A stretch of 64,000 nt of DNA from CAZMGV01 sp964565925 (GCA_964565925.1 CAZMGV010000004.1:186001-250000); one strand, 5' to 3'. Counted from the first letter of the stretch, positions 17,726 to 27,190 are shown. A program made the numbers and translations. Notes: generated by a model not told the origin, from the sequence alone.

Positions 17726-18247
17726 CTAGAGCCTTTCTTCAATCGGATCGGCACAGCTGCCACGGCAATTCCGTAACATTTCCTTCACCGTTTTCCCGGT
17801 GACCGGATGCTCCCAGCCGGGCGCGATGTCGTTCAGGGGCTCCAGAACAAACCGCCGGTCGGGCAGGCCCGGATGAGGCAGCGTCAGCTCTGCGGTGTCG
17901 AGCACCAGGTCGTCCCAGGCAAGGATATCCAGATCGATCGTCCGGCTCGCGTAGTAGCCGCCGTGACTGCCACCGGTACGCGGACGCCGTTCCGGCCTCC
18001 CCATATCCTGTTCGATACCGCGCAGAATCGTGAGCAGTTCACCCGGTGACGTGGATGACTGGATCCGGATCACCGCATTCAGGAAGTTTCCGGCACCGGG
18101 CGCCATTCCGTAGGGTGCCGTCTCGTAAACGCGGCTTTCGGCGTCCAGTTCCGCACCCGTGCGGTTGGCGATCTCGTTCACCGCCTGCCGCAGGTTGTCC
18201 AGCCGGTCGCCGAGATTCGATCCGATCCCGATATAGACGGTGCTCAT
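17726..18247 (-). CDS. folK: 6-hydroxymethyl-7,8-dihydropterin pyrophosphokinase
   Basis: 173 residues with the HPPK signatures: the N-terminal YIGIGSNLGDRLDNL, the PERRPRTGG region and the ATP/metal-binding SRTIDLDIL (Asp-x-Asp). The final GLPDRRFVLEPLNDIAP segment is also typical. It transfers pyrophosphate from ATP to hydroxymethyldihydropterin in folate synthesis. A few extra residues (SHGGYYA) precede the DLD motif in a loop region. Folate neighbours such as folP or folB are absent; the gene sits between dapL and a membrane-protein gene. GAGGAA precedes ATG 18247. Confidence 0.94.
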   Translation of the reverse strand: MSTVYIGIGSNLGDRLDNLRQAVNEIANRTGAELDAESRVYETAPYGMAPGAGNFLNAVIRIQSSTSPGELLTILRGIEQDMGRPERRPRTGGSHGGYYASRTIDLDILAWDDLVLDTAELTLPHPGLPDRRFVLEPLNDIAPGWEHPVTGKTVKEMLRNCRGSCADPIEERL

Positions 18248-18315
18248 CCGGGTTCCTCAAAAACAAACCGCGAGGGGCGGCCTGACCACACCTCGCGGCT
18301 GCAAATCAGCACGGT

Positions 18316-19500
18316 TTATTTCTTTGCCGCGAGGGCTTTCTCGATGCGACTGAACGCTTCGTCCATCCGCTCGATCTCGACCGTCAGCGCAATGCGGAAA
18401 TAACCCTTGCCCGCGTCGCCGAAACCGGAGCCCGGAGTCACCACGACTCCGGCCTTCTCGATGCAGAAGTCGGCGAACGCCGCATCGTCGTCGTTGAAAC
18501 CGTCCGGCACCTCGGCCCACACGAAGAATCCCGCTTTGGGGCGAGCGGCCTTGGCGCCGATCTTCTTGAGGCCGTGGAACGCGGCGTTGCGGCGGCGCTT
18601 GTACATGCGGCGCAGCTTTTCGACCGACTTGAAGTCGGAACGGAGCGCAATGGCGCCCGCCTTCTGGATCGCGTTGAAGGCGCCCGAATCGACGTTCGTC
18701 TTCACCTTGCCCAGACCCGCGATAAGCTGCTCGTTGCCGGCCGCCCAGCCGATGCGCCAGCCGGTCATGTTGAAGGTCTTCGACAGCGAGTGGAACTCGA
18801 TGGCGACTTCTTTCGCGCCGGGCGTTTCGAAGATCGAGAGCGGTTTCTCGCCGTCGTCGTAGTAGATTTCGGAGTAGGCGCAGTCGGTCATGATGATCGT
18901 GCGCGTCTTGTGCGCCCACGACACCAGTTCCGAGAAAAACTCCTGCGTCGCCGTGGCCCCGGTCGGGTTCGACGGATAGCAGAGGTAAATCAGCTTCGCC
19001 TTGGCAGCCACGTCATCGGGAATCTTGCGCAGGTCCGGCAGCCACTTCGACGACTTGGAGAGCTTGGCCTCGTAGACTTCGCCGCCCGCAAAACCGACGG
19101 CGGTCTTGCCGACCGGGTATCCCGGCGAGCAGCAGATGGCCAGATCGCCGGGGTTGATAAAGGCCAGCGGAAAGTGGGCGATGCCTTCCTTGGAACCGAT
19201 CAGCGTGATGATCTCGCTCGCGGGATCCATCGTCACGCCGAACCGGCGCGCCATGAAATCCCCGGCCGCTTCGCGGAAATCCATCGACCCCTGGTACGAC
19301 GGATACTGGTGCGTGGCGGGGTCCTTGGCGGCCTCCGCCAGCGCCTTCACGATGAACTTCGGCGTGGGCTGGTCCGGATCGCCGATACCCAGGCTGATAA
19401 TATCGACGCCCTTTTTGCGGGCTTCGGTAATTTTCTTGTCGATTCCCGCAAACAGGTAAGGCGGCAGGTCCTTGATCCGCTTCGCCAATTCAAACTGCAT
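18316..19500 (-). CDS. dapL: LL-diaminopimelate aminotransferase
   Basis: 394 residues, a PLP fold-type I aminotransferase. The N-terminus (RIKDLPPYLFAGIDKK) is typical of the DapL group that converts tetrahydrodipicolinate directly to LL-diaminopimelate in lysine and peptidoglycan synthesis, bypassing DapD, DapC and DapE. The PLP lysine is Lys241 in SLSKTFNMTGWR; NPTG and DCAYSEIYYDD provide other cofactor contacts. The frame is open to 19545, but ATG 19500 starts at the family's usual point with GGGAG at good spacing. A related alanine transaminase is the main alternative. folK follows 68 nt downstream. Confidence 0.88.
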   Translation of the reverse strand: MQFELAKRIKDLPPYLFAGIDKKITEARKKGVDIISLGIGDPDQPTPKFIVKALAEAAKDPATHQYPSYQGSMDFREAAGDFMARRFGVTMDPASEIITLIGSKEGIAHFPLAFINPGDLAICCSPGYPVGKTAVGFAGGEVYEAKLSKSSKWLPDLRKIPDDVAAKAKLIYLCYPSNPTGATATQEFFSELVSWAHKTRTIIMTDCAYSEIYYDDGEKPLSIFETPGAKEVAIEFHSLSKTFNMTGWRIGWAAGNEQLIAGLGKVKTNVDSGAFNAIQKAGAIALRSDFKSVEKLRRMYKRRRNAAFHGLKKIGAKAARPKAGFFVWAEVPDGFNDDDAAFADFCIEKAGVVVTPGSGFGDAGKGYFRIALTVEIERMDEAFSRIEKALAAKK

Positions 19501-19691
19501 GAACCACTCCCTAATCGGCTGACATTTTCCGAAAAACACCCGCACCGGCGGAGCGGACAGCCGCCCTTCCCCGGTACAGGGGCTCTCACCCCGGATAATT
19601 AATTAAAGCTATAGAACAGCCAGAAGGCGGGGCGCAAGGTCGAATATCCCTTTGCGGGGGGAACGCTGCCCCGTGGAACCCCTTAAGACCC

Positions 19692-19925
19692 TTAGCGAAG
19701 GCCGTTAATCTGCTCGCCCGAGGCGTATTCACCCGCGTTCAGAAAGTAGTAATCGAGCGCCTCTTCCGCCGTCACAAACGTGCGGGCGGCCTTGCCCGTA
19801 AATCGCACCCGGTAGTACGACCGGAACCCCTGGTACGGGTTGTGCGACGCGATCTCCTCGATGAGGCCCGTGCGGCCCTTCTCGATGATGTTGATCTCTT
19901 CGACGGTATCTCCGATATCCGGCAT
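19692..19925 (-). CDS. Small hypothetical protein
   Basis: 77 residues, no recognised family. It is acidic, with a pattern of short beta strands (GLIEEIA, YYRVRFTG, ARTFVTAEEALDYYF) that suggests a compact beta-rich domain with a C-terminal helix. No signal peptide. A good AGGAGG ribosome site lies about ten bases before ATG 19925, and codon use matches its neighbours, so I think it is real. It lies about 190 bp upstream of dapL on the same strand. Confidence 0.7.
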   Translation of the reverse strand: MPDIGDTVEEINIIEKGRTGLIEEIASHNPYQGFRSYYRVRFTGKAARTFVTAEEALDYYFLNAGEYASGEQINGLR

Positions 19926-20342
19926 GAACTACGGACCTCCTGAAACAAGCCCCCACATTCATAGCCCGTCCCACGTGCGAAACAAGTCCCCCGCCCGGCC
20001 GGGTGCTTCCGCCCCCGGCTCGCACGAACTCGGAATAACCTTGCCCACCTTATTTCGGATAATAATATTATTATTTCTTAGGATCGCAGACCCGGTGCGT
20101 CATAACGGATATGCGCCGTGATACCGCTCACTTCCTCATATATTAACGCTGCTGGGGTTTTCACAGGGTTAACTCAGAACGTAACTACCGGTTGCTTCGG
20201 TTCATTTTTCCAATCAAATTTCCTGATGTTCATCATACATTCGTTCCCCGTGAATTATTAGCGTTAACTTCGCGACGGCGGCTCGGTCGAAGGGGACAGC
20301 GCCGCCAGGAATCTACTCCCTGTCATCACTAGGGGCTGGTCA
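19926..20342. other. AT-rich divergent intergenic region
   Basis: About 417 bp with no gene. It contains an AT-rich block (AATAATATTATTATTTC near 20060-20077) and further AT-rich stretches to 20270, in contrast with the GC-rich surroundings. Promoters for the small protein and for the HD-GYP gene are likely here, but no confident -35/-10 pair stands out. Confidence 0.4.
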
Positions 20343-22922
20343 ATGAGGGGCGATCGGGAAACTGAAGGGTCACACCCCCTGCTCTCCGCAGGAAACCTCC
20401 GTATTCTGGGTATCTACGCCGCGTTCAGCCTGCTCTGGATCTTCGCCAGCGACACGGTCCTCGAATTTCTGGTCCCTGACGCACATGCGCTATCCAGAAT
20501 ACAGACCCTCAAGGGTGTTGCCTTTGTTGCCGCAACCGTCGCCCTGCTTGGCTGGCTCCTCGGCCGGCATGAACGGGAAGCCCGCAATGCCGAAAACAAA
20601 CACCAGGACCTGGAAAGCGACGCCGACCTCGTCCGCCGCGAGCGCAGTCATGTGTTCGAAATTTCGCCCGACCTGATCATCGTCGTGGATTTCGAGACAC
20701 GTTTACAGGAGATGAGCGCCTCCTGGTCGGAAACACTTGGCTATTCGGCCGAAGAACTCCGGCAGCATTCTTTCGAGGAGTTCGTCCATCCGGACGATCT
20801 TGAGATAACGCGCACCCAGATGGACCGCCTGCGAAACGGGGAGGAGGTCCGATATTTCCGTAACCGTTACCGCAGGAAAGACGGCGGCACGGTCTGGATC
20901 GAATGGCACGCCCGGCCGTTCCTGGACCGGCAGCGTGTGATCGCGATGGGCCGCGACGTGTCCGACCGCGTGATCGCCGGCCAGAAGATCTCCATCCAGT
21001 CGGAGATGCTAGACGCTTCCGGCCAGTACGTGGTGTCGATGGATACAGATCTGAAGATCCGCCATGCCAACCGGGTCGCTATCGACCTGTTCGGCTGGGA
21101 GTCCGGCAGCCACCTGGGCGGCGACATCACCGCCTTTACCGGGCACAACCTTCCGCCGGAAGAGGTCCAGCGGCTCCGGGCTCTGGTCCTGTCCGGCCGG
21201 ACTTGGCGCGGCGCGATTAACGTGAAAGGCAAAGACGGCCGGCAGGTGGAGACCCTGACCGTTCTCAACCCGACGTACGGAACGGACGGCAAGGTGAACG
21301 GCATCGTCGTCGTCGCCACCGATATTACCGACCAGAAAATGGTCGCCGAGAGCCTGCGGGAAAGCGAACGGCGGTACAGCGCCATATTCCAGAACACGGC
21401 CGACGCGGTTTTCCGGGTCGATATGACTCCCGAAAAGAAGTTCCGGTTAGTGGAACATAATCCGAGCGCCGAGAGGCTGAGCGGGTTAAAAAGCGCCGAC
21501 CTTACCGGCAGATACATCGAAGACGCATTCCCGGGCGACATGGGCCGGGCGATGACCGGACACCTGAAAGACTGTCTGGGCAGAAACGGAACGATCACGT
21601 ACGAGGAAATCCTGCCGTTCCCCGCCGCGACCCGGTATTTCCTGACAACGTTAATTCCGGTACGCGACCCGCGCGGCGGCATCATCCAGATCGTCGGATT
21701 CTCCCGGGACATCACCGAATCCAAACTGCAGCACATCCAGCTTTCGCACCTGAACTGGGCGCTCACGGCGCTCAGCCGGGTCAATTCGGCGCTGGTTCAC
21801 GCCGGCAGCGAAATGGAACTGATGGAAAACTGCTGCAAGGCCATTACCGAAGGCGGGATTTACGATCTCGCCTGGATGGGGCTGGCCAGAGACGATCCGG
21901 GCAAGACAATAGAAGTCGTCGCGAGCAGCGGCCCAGCCCGCGGTTACGCAGAGGGAGTAAAGGTGAGCTGGGCGGATACACCGGAAGGCCGGGGGCCCAG
22001 CGGCCGGTCGATCCGTGAGCGGCAGACTTATGTGGCCCAGGATTTCCATGCGGACGCGAACCTGAAGCCCTGGCGTGAACGGGCCGACCGGTTCGGCATC
22101 CGCACCAGTGTGACGCTCCCGGTATATGTCGGCGGGAAAGTGATCGGTTCCATGGCCATCTATTCGCGTATCCCGAACGTATTCAACCAGAAGGTCGTCA
22201 AGGTTCTGGCAGAAATGGCCGGCGATCTCGGGTACGGGATCGAGAACCGCCGTACTCGCAAGGCGTATGAAGAGGCTCTTCTGGAAAAAGAGCGGAATGC
22301 CGAGGGACTTCAGAAAGTGCTGGAATCCGCCGTCACGGCGCTTGCGGCGACACTGGAACGCCGGGACCCCTACACCGCCGGGCACGAACGCAAGGTGACG
22401 GAACTGTCTGTCGCTATCGGCCGGGAACTCGGCCTTGAACCCGGCCGTCTGCACGGCCTTCAGCTGGCCGCCCTGGTGCACGACATCGGCAAGATCCAGA
22501 TCCCGGCCGACATCCTCACCAAACCGACCGCGCTCAGCAGCACCGAATTCGACCTGATCAAGATTCACCCGGAGGCGGGATACGAAATCCTGAAAGGGAT
22601 AGAGTTCCCCTGGCCCATCGCCGAGATCGTCTACCAGCACCACGAACGGCTGGACGGCTCGGGTTACCCCCGGGGACTCAAGGACAGGGATATCCTGCTC
22701 GAAGCCAGAATCATGACTGTCGCCGACGTCGTGGAGTCGATGGCCTCGCACCGGCCATACCGCGCGACCCTGGGAATCGAGGCCGCCCTGGAGGAAATCG
22801 TACGGGGGCGCGGCACCGAATACGATCCGGTTGTCGTCGATGCCTGCCTCAGGCTGTTCAGGGAGAAGGGGTTCGCGTTCGGAGCCCCGGAAAGCCGCCC
22901 GCCAATGGAGAATACCCGGTAA
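20343..22922 (+). CDS. Membrane-anchored PAS/GAF sensor with HD-GYP phosphodiesterase domain
   Basis: 859 residues. Two N-terminal hydrophobic segments (about 20-42 and 55-73) anchor it. About three PAS domains follow (approximately 95-220, 225-335 and 340-460), then a GAF domain (about 480-635), a short coiled coil and an HD-GYP domain (about 655-840). Catalytic features are present: His681 in TAGHER, the HD pair His713-Asp714 in LVHDIGK, HHER, and GSGYP with G774-Y775-P776. HD-GYP proteins hydrolyse c-di-GMP (some act on 3',3'-cGAMP), so this is probably a c-di-GMP-degrading sensor. A GGDEF cyclase about 3 kb away could be a functional counterpart. ATG 20343 follows GGGG. Confidence 0.93.
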   Translation: MRGDRETEGSHPLLSAGNLRILGIYAAFSLLWIFASDTVLEFLVPDAHALSRIQTLKGVAFVAATVALLGWLLGRHEREARNAENKHQDLESDADLVRRERSHVFEISPDLIIVVDFETRLQEMSASWSETLGYSAEELRQHSFEEFVHPDDLEITRTQMDRLRNGEEVRYFRNRYRRKDGGTVWIEWHARPFLDRQRVIAMGRDVSDRVIAGQKISIQSEMLDASGQYVVSMDTDLKIRHANRVAIDLFGWESGSHLGGDITAFTGHNLPPEEVQRLRALVLSGRTWRGAINVKGKDGRQVETLTVLNPTYGTDGKVNGIVVVATDITDQKMVAESLRESERRYSAIFQNTADAVFRVDMTPEKKFRLVEHNPSAERLSGLKSADLTGRYIEDAFPGDMGRAMTGHLKDCLGRNGTITYEEILPFPAATRYFLTTLIPVRDPRGGIIQIVGFSRDITESKLQHIQLSHLNWALTALSRVNSALVHAGSEMELMENCCKAITEGGIYDLAWMGLARDDPGKTIEVVASSGPARGYAEGVKVSWADTPEGRGPSGRSIRERQTYVAQDFHADANLKPWRERADRFGIRTSVTLPVYVGGKVIGSMAIYSRIPNVFNQKVVKVLAEMAGDLGYGIENRRTRKAYEEALLEKERNAEGLQKVLESAVTALAATLERRDPYTAGHERKVTELSVAIGRELGLEPGRLHGLQLAALVHDIGKIQIPADILTKPTALSSTEFDLIKIHPEAGYEILKGIEFPWPIAEIVYQHHERLDGSGYPRGLKDRDILLEARIMTVADVVESMASHRPYRATLGIEAALEEIVRGRGTEYDPVVVDACLRLFREKGFAFGAPESRPPMENTR

Positions 22923-22942
22923 ACCGCCGCTGCGGCATTCCG

Positions 22943-23890
22943 TCAGTTGGGCGAGTTGCGCAGGTCGTGCGTGCGGTCGGAGAGCTGTTCGCGGGAGCCG
23001 CCCTTGAGCGGATCGGCCTCGCCTTCGACGTGCCCGCCCTTGGCGGCCAGCTCCTGCACGAAACTGGCGACTTCGTCGGACGCCCAGTCGGCCGGGCCGT
23101 AGATCTTTTTCACGATCTTGCCGTCCAGATCGATCACGTAGGTTTCGGGGAACCGGAACGTGCCGTATTTCTTGCCGATCCGTTCGTCCTGGTCCCAGAT
23201 CACCGGGAGCGTGATCCCCTTGCGCTGCGTGAAGTCCCGCACGACCGCCTCACGGGAATCCTCGTTGACGGCGATCAGCTCCACTCCGCTCGCCTTGGTG
23301 CGGCGGTAGAGCTTTTCGAGATCCGGCATTTCGCGGATGCACGGGTCGCACCAGGACGCCCAGAAGTTGAGAATGATCACCCGGCGCCCGCGCTCGGCCT
23401 CGAGCGAGAAATCCTCACCCGTAAGCAGCTTGCCCTGGAACACCGGCGCCGTGTCGCCCACGCCCGGAAACTTGACGTTGCCCTGTGCGGGGAACCGCAC
23501 GAACGCGATTGCAACGGCCAGCACCGCCAGCCCGAGTACGATCAGGAAGCCGCGGATGGACGGCGACTCTTCCGCACCGGGGGCGTCTGCAGCCGGTTTA
23601 CCGGTCTCCGGCGGTGTCTGGGGTTCGGTCATTTGAGTCTGTCGTAACGCTTTCTTGAGTGCTTCCCGGTCCACCCGGTAGCGGGAGACCTCTTGGCCGT
23701 TCACTTTGATGATCGGGATAAAGATTTCAAGCGACTGCCGAAGCTCCGGTGTTATCTCCGGAGCGCTGTCGATGTCCACCGTCTCCACGCGAAAGCCCAG
23801 CGATCCGGAGAGCTTCTCCAGCTCCGCGTAAGCGTCGTCGCACAGGCAGCAACCCTTGCGGGTGAACAGTCGGACCGTAGGGGCAGGCAT
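22943..23890 (-). CDS. Glutaredoxin-like domain fused to a membrane-anchored TlpA/ResA thioredoxin
   Basis: 315 residues from the chosen start. Residues 1-85 form a glutaredoxin-like domain of the DUF836 type (FTRKGCCLCDDA; Cys14, Cys15, Cys17). A linker and one membrane helix (about 113-131) lead to a TlpA-like thioredoxin domain with WCDPC (Cys181, Cys184). The C-terminal domain should reduce periplasmic disulfides, for example in cytochrome c maturation, while the N-terminal domain would be cytosolic. The join (near ALRQTQMTEPQ) looks like two ancestral genes run together. GTG 24019 would add 43 residues with a tetrapeptide repeat but would leave only 41 bp to the divergent gene, so I prefer ATG 23890. 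Confidence 0.85.
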   Translation of the reverse strand: MPAPTVRLFTRKGCCLCDDAYAELEKLSGSLGFRVETVDIDSAPEITPELRQSLEIFIPIIKVNGQEVSRYRVDREALKKALRQTQMTEPQTPPETGKPAADAPGAEESPSIRGFLIVLGLAVLAVAIAFVRFPAQGNVKFPGVGDTAPVFQGKLLTGEDFSLEAERGRRVIILNFWASWCDPCIREMPDLEKLYRRTKASGVELIAVNEDSREAVVRDFTQRKGITLPVIWDQDERIGKKYGTFRFPETYVIDLDGKIVKKIYGPADWASDEVASFVQELAAKGGHVEGEADPLKGGSREQLSDRTHDLRNSPN

Positions 23891-23920
23891 CGGTTTCCAG
23901 TTAGCGCATTTCTCCCTCCA

Positions 23921-23980
23921 ATTCAGCGGCTTTGCCGATGGTTTTGTCAGGGGATTTGCCGGGGGATTTGTCAGTGGATT
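23921..23980 (-). repeat. 12-bp tandem repeat, about five imperfect copies
   Basis: Imperfect 12-bp units read on the minus strand as the tetrapeptide pattern (N/K)-P-x-(T/A). Several differences between copies fall at third codon positions (CCA, CCC, CCG; AAA, AAG), which would fit coding. It lies between the divergent starts of the TlpA fusion and the CrtI-like gene. Confidence 0.55.
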
Positions 23981-24060
23981 TACGGAACCGGACTGTGGTA
24001 ATTCCAAATCCGCTGACACGTGCGTCAGTTCACAGCTTTCGGTCCAGAGGGGAAACGCTC

Positions 24061-25611
24061 ATGTCCGCACTATCCGTCAAGAAGGCCAGCAACACCGCCC
24101 GCGCCAAACGGGGCAAGTCCGCCTCCCGCGCCGCCAGGGCCGACAACCAGTTCGATGCCATCGTCATCGGCACCGGCATGGGCGGTTCCGCCTGCGGCGC
24201 GATACTCGCGAAGCACGGCTTCAAGGTGCTGATCCTCGAGAAAAACCCCCGGATCGGCGGCTCCTGTTCGTGGTACGAAAAGGACGGGTTCACCATCGAC
24301 ATGGGAACCCACATGTTCATCCGCGGAAACAAGGGCCCGTTCGGAACCTGCACGAAGCGGCTCGGAATGGGCACGCCCATCGAGTTCAAAAAACCGCGCA
24401 ACATCGCCTGGGTGCGCGGGTTCAATATCGACGCGAAGATGCCGTCCGATTTCAGCCGGATGCCGTACTTCCTGGCGCAGGTGTTCGTGCAGTCGGGCCT
24501 GCCGGTCACGGCCGTGCCGGCCATCGCGCGCATGTTCCGCGACATATTCCGGATGACCCCGGAACAGATCGAATACTGGGACACCCGGACCATCGACGAA
24601 TTCATGTCCGTCTATACGAAGGACCCGTTCGTCCACTCGCTGATCGGGTTCCTGATGGGCCTCTACTTCATCCTGCCCACGTGGCAGGCGTCGGCAGGCG
24701 AATCGATCTGGAACCTCCAGCACTTCATCCGCGACAACAACCTGAGCTACCCCAAGGGCGGCTCGGCCGCGATCCCCCGGGCGTTCCTCAAGGGAGCCGA
24801 AACCCACGGGGCGCAGGTCATGACGATGGCGGGTGTCGAGAAGATTCTGGTCGAGAACGGCCAGGCGGTGGGCGTCATCGCGCGCGGAAACCGCGAGTTC
24901 CGCGCACCCATTGTCGTCTCGTCGTCGTCGCTGCAGGACACCCTGTTCCGGATGGTGGGCCGCGACTACCTGTCGGAGCCGTACGCGAAAAAGATCGGCT
25001 CGATCAAAGGCAGCTATATCGCCGTCCAGGCGAAGATCGGCCTGAAGAAAAAGGTGACCAGCGTCGGCTGCATCTGCGGCGGCTATCCCATGAAGATTTC
25101 GCGGGAGGAACTCTCCCACAAGACCATGGTCGAGACGTTCAAGCTGATCGAGAGCGGCCAGGTCGCCAAATTCACGCCGATCTACTGCCCTGTCCCCACC
25201 AACTTCGACCCCGAACTCGCGCCGCCGGGGATGCAGCTGCTGACCGCCTGCGCCGTCGCCCCTACTACCGACATCGAGCTGAAGGACCACTCGAAGGTCT
25301 GGATCAACAACATGCTGGAGGCGCTCTACGAGATGATCCCCGGCACCAAAGAGAACATCGTCTTCCAGGACACGTTCTCCGTGCAGGCGATCGCGAGCTG
25401 GATCGGCAAGGAGAGCGGCGCCGCCGTCACGACGGGCCAGACCCCCGACCAGGTGGGCAAGAACCGCCCCCCGCACCGGACCCCCATCAAGGGGCTCTAC
25501 ATCTGCGGGGATTCCGCCGGAGGCCGCGGCGTCGGCACCGAACTCGCCTGCCAGAGCGGCATGGACTGCGCCGACCTCATCGCCGAGGAACGACGGAACT
25601 TTTTGGTCTAG
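24061..25611 (+). CDS. CrtI/phytoene-desaturase-like FAD-dependent oxidoreductase
   Basis: 516 residues. After a basic 30-residue N-terminus comes the FAD Rossmann motif GTGMGGSACGA (about 37-47) with the acidic ribose contact in LILEKNPRIGGSC. The C-terminal LYICGDSAGGRGVGTELACQSG is the usual FAD-binding end. The layout matches the CrtI/CrtH/retinol-saturase superfamily acting on polyisoprenoids. No carotenoid synthesis gene (crtB or crtE) is nearby, so the substrate is uncertain. ATG 24061 has GAGGGG at good spacing. The frame is open upstream, but that sequence is repetitive and atypical. Confidence 0.87.
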   Translation: MSALSVKKASNTARAKRGKSASRAARADNQFDAIVIGTGMGGSACGAILAKHGFKVLILEKNPRIGGSCSWYEKDGFTIDMGTHMFIRGNKGPFGTCTKRLGMGTPIEFKKPRNIAWVRGFNIDAKMPSDFSRMPYFLAQVFVQSGLPVTAVPAIARMFRDIFRMTPEQIEYWDTRTIDEFMSVYTKDPFVHSLIGFLMGLYFILPTWQASAGESIWNLQHFIRDNNLSYPKGGSAAIPRAFLKGAETHGAQVMTMAGVEKILVENGQAVGVIARGNREFRAPIVVSSSSLQDTLFRMVGRDYLSEPYAKKIGSIKGSYIAVQAKIGLKKKVTSVGCICGGYPMKISREELSHKTMVETFKLIESGQVAKFTPIYCPVPTNFDPELAPPGMQLLTACAVAPTTDIELKDHSKVWINNMLEALYEMIPGTKENIVFQDTFSVQAIASWIGKESGAAVTTGQTPDQVGKNRPPHRTPIKGLYICGDSAGGRGVGTELACQSGMDCADLIAEERRNFLV

Positions 25612-26035
25612 TAAACCGAAACGATCGTCTCTCACTTGGAAACGCATTTCCGAAATTGGCCCCTTTAACCCCTCCTAAAGGCCAAAAGGAACTGTGACAC
25701 TACCTGTCACACCCCTCTGATAAGGTGAATTTGCTGAAAAAGCGGGGAACTCCCTCCCGCTACGCTCGACTCCCTCACATGCGTGAGGGAGAACTGGAAT
25801 CTTGTTCCTCCTCACGAATGTGAGGAGGTGGCCCGCAGGGCCGGTGGAGTCCGGAAAGGAGGCGTCGATGAAACGCAGCGCGGCCCCTCACCGGCCGGAA
25901 CTTCCGTCCGGCAAACCGGACACCGGGATATTTAACATCCTAACTAGATGGAAAAATTCTTTTCCGGCGCGGAACCCTCCGGGATCATTGCGGTTTTCCG
26001 GAACCGAAACTCGCCGCGCTATCCGTGAAAACGGG
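25612..26035. other. Intergenic region with palindromic repeat element
   Basis: About 424 bp between convergent genes. A repeat-like block spans about 25741-25855 (listed separately). A possible ATG at 25868 with GGAGG upstream opens only a long frame antisense to real genes, which I reject. The remainder shows nothing recognisable. Confidence 0.45.
25741..25855. repeat. REP-like palindromic element
   Basis: Two perfect 9-bp hairpins lie close together: CTCCCTCAC/GTGAGGGAG at 25770-25791 and CCTCCTCAC/GTGAGGAGG at 25807-25828. The second is followed by GGTGGCCCGCAGGGCCGG. A related tail (GGTGGCCGGCAGGCCGG) ends the palindromic element at 61897-61994, which suggests one dispersed family. Confidence 0.6.
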
Positions 26036-27190
26036 CTAGTTCACCCGGTTCCGGCCGCCACGTTTGGCGCGGTAGAGCTCCTGATCGGCGAGTTCGAGCA
26101 GTTGCTCGCCGTCCAGCGTGCCGGGCTGCAGTTCGGCGACGCCGATGCTGGTCGTCACATGGATTTTCTCGCCGTCGATGGCAAACGGATTGTGGTCGAC
26201 CTTGAACCGGATGCGCTCGGCAAGGAGCTTGGCGCCGACGATCTCCGTCTCGGGCAGGACGATCACGAACTCGTCGCCGCCGTAGCGGGCCAGTACGTCG
26301 CCGCTGCGGATAAACGGCCGCACGACGCCCGCAAACTGCGTGAGCAGCTTGTCGCCCGCCTGGTGACCCAGCCGGTCGTTCACGTCCTTGAACTTGTCCA
26401 CGTCGAGCATCAGCAGGCTGAGCGGGCGGCCGTGGCGCTTGGCGAGGTCGAACTGCTCGCGCAGGCGCTCGTCGAAATACCGCCGGTTTCCGACGGTCGT
26501 GAGCGCGTCGTAGTAGGCCGAGCGCCCGAGGATCTCGTTCTGCTGCATGACGAGCCGCTTGCTCTCGTACTCCTCGCGGCGGTGCCGGTCGAGGATGTGC
26601 ATGCCGCCCAGCACGAAGAACACCAGCTCTGGAAGGTGGTTGATCCGCTGGTAGAGCTGCAGGTCGGTGAACGAGAGATCCAGTTCCCAGGTGAGGTAGC
26701 CGATATACAGCGCCACGTACCACAGCACGGAGGCGATATTCTCCCTCACGCCGCCGGGGATGACGATCATCCAGCTCACCAGCACCACCGCGAAATAGGT
26801 GTAGGCGACGGACTGGATTCCCCCCGTCAGCAGGATCCAGCGGCACTGCGCAAGTGTGAAACCGCTGAAGAACAGCCAGATCCACAGCCGGATCCGGTTG
26901 GCGACCCAGGGGACACGCATCCCCACCGGAACGGCGAAAATCAGGAACGCCGCGGTGGCGAGCCGCCCGATACTCGTCTGGATGACCACCGCCCGGGACA
27001 GCTCGGGATACAGGAGCGGGACGCGGACCATCATGAAGATGAAGGCGATGCCGCCGATCGGGGCGAGCGCCCGGATCCGCTCGAGGGTGAGCCGCAGCGA
27101 GTAGTCCTCGTAGGTGGGCTCTACCGTCAGGGGTACAGGCGCCGGCGCGGCCGGTTCCTTCCCCGTTATTTCGTGCGGTTCCTCGACCAT
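26036..27190 (-). CDS. Membrane-bound diguanylate cyclase (GGDEF)
   Basis: 384 residues. About six hydrophobic segments fill residues 35-205, forming an uncharacterised membrane sensor. The GGDEF domain spans about 225-384. The active-site GGDEF is at 304-308, and the product-inhibition I-site R-S-G-D lies exactly five residues upstream (295-298), so the cyclase should be active and feedback-controlled. It makes c-di-GMP from two GTP. The HD-GYP protein encoded nearby could degrade the product. ATG 27190 has GGAG about 12 bases upstream. Confidence 0.93.
   Translation of the reverse strand: MVEEPHEITGKEPAAPAPVPLTVEPTYEDYSLRLTLERIRALAPIGGIAFIFMMVRVPLLYPELSRAVVIQTSIGRLATAAFLIFAVPVGMRVPWVANRIRLWIWLFFSGFTLAQCRWILLTGGIQSVAYTYFAVVLVSWMIVIPGGVRENIASVLWYVALYIGYLTWELDLSFTDLQLYQRINHLPELVFFVLGGMHILDRHRREEYESKRLVMQQNEILGRSAYYDALTTVGNRRYFDERLREQFDLAKRHGRPLSLLMLDVDKFKDVNDRLGHQAGDKLLTQFAGVVRPFIRSGDVLARYGGDEFVIVLPETEIVGAKLLAERIRFKVDHNPFAIDGEKIHVTTSIGVAELQPGTLDGEQLLELADQELYRAKRGGRNRVN

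Noticed and set aside
25868..26040. Small gene at ATG 25868 with GGAGG upstream
   Set aside because: The frame runs on into sequence antisense to the cyclase, and the start lies in the repeat-element tail; no protein-like features.
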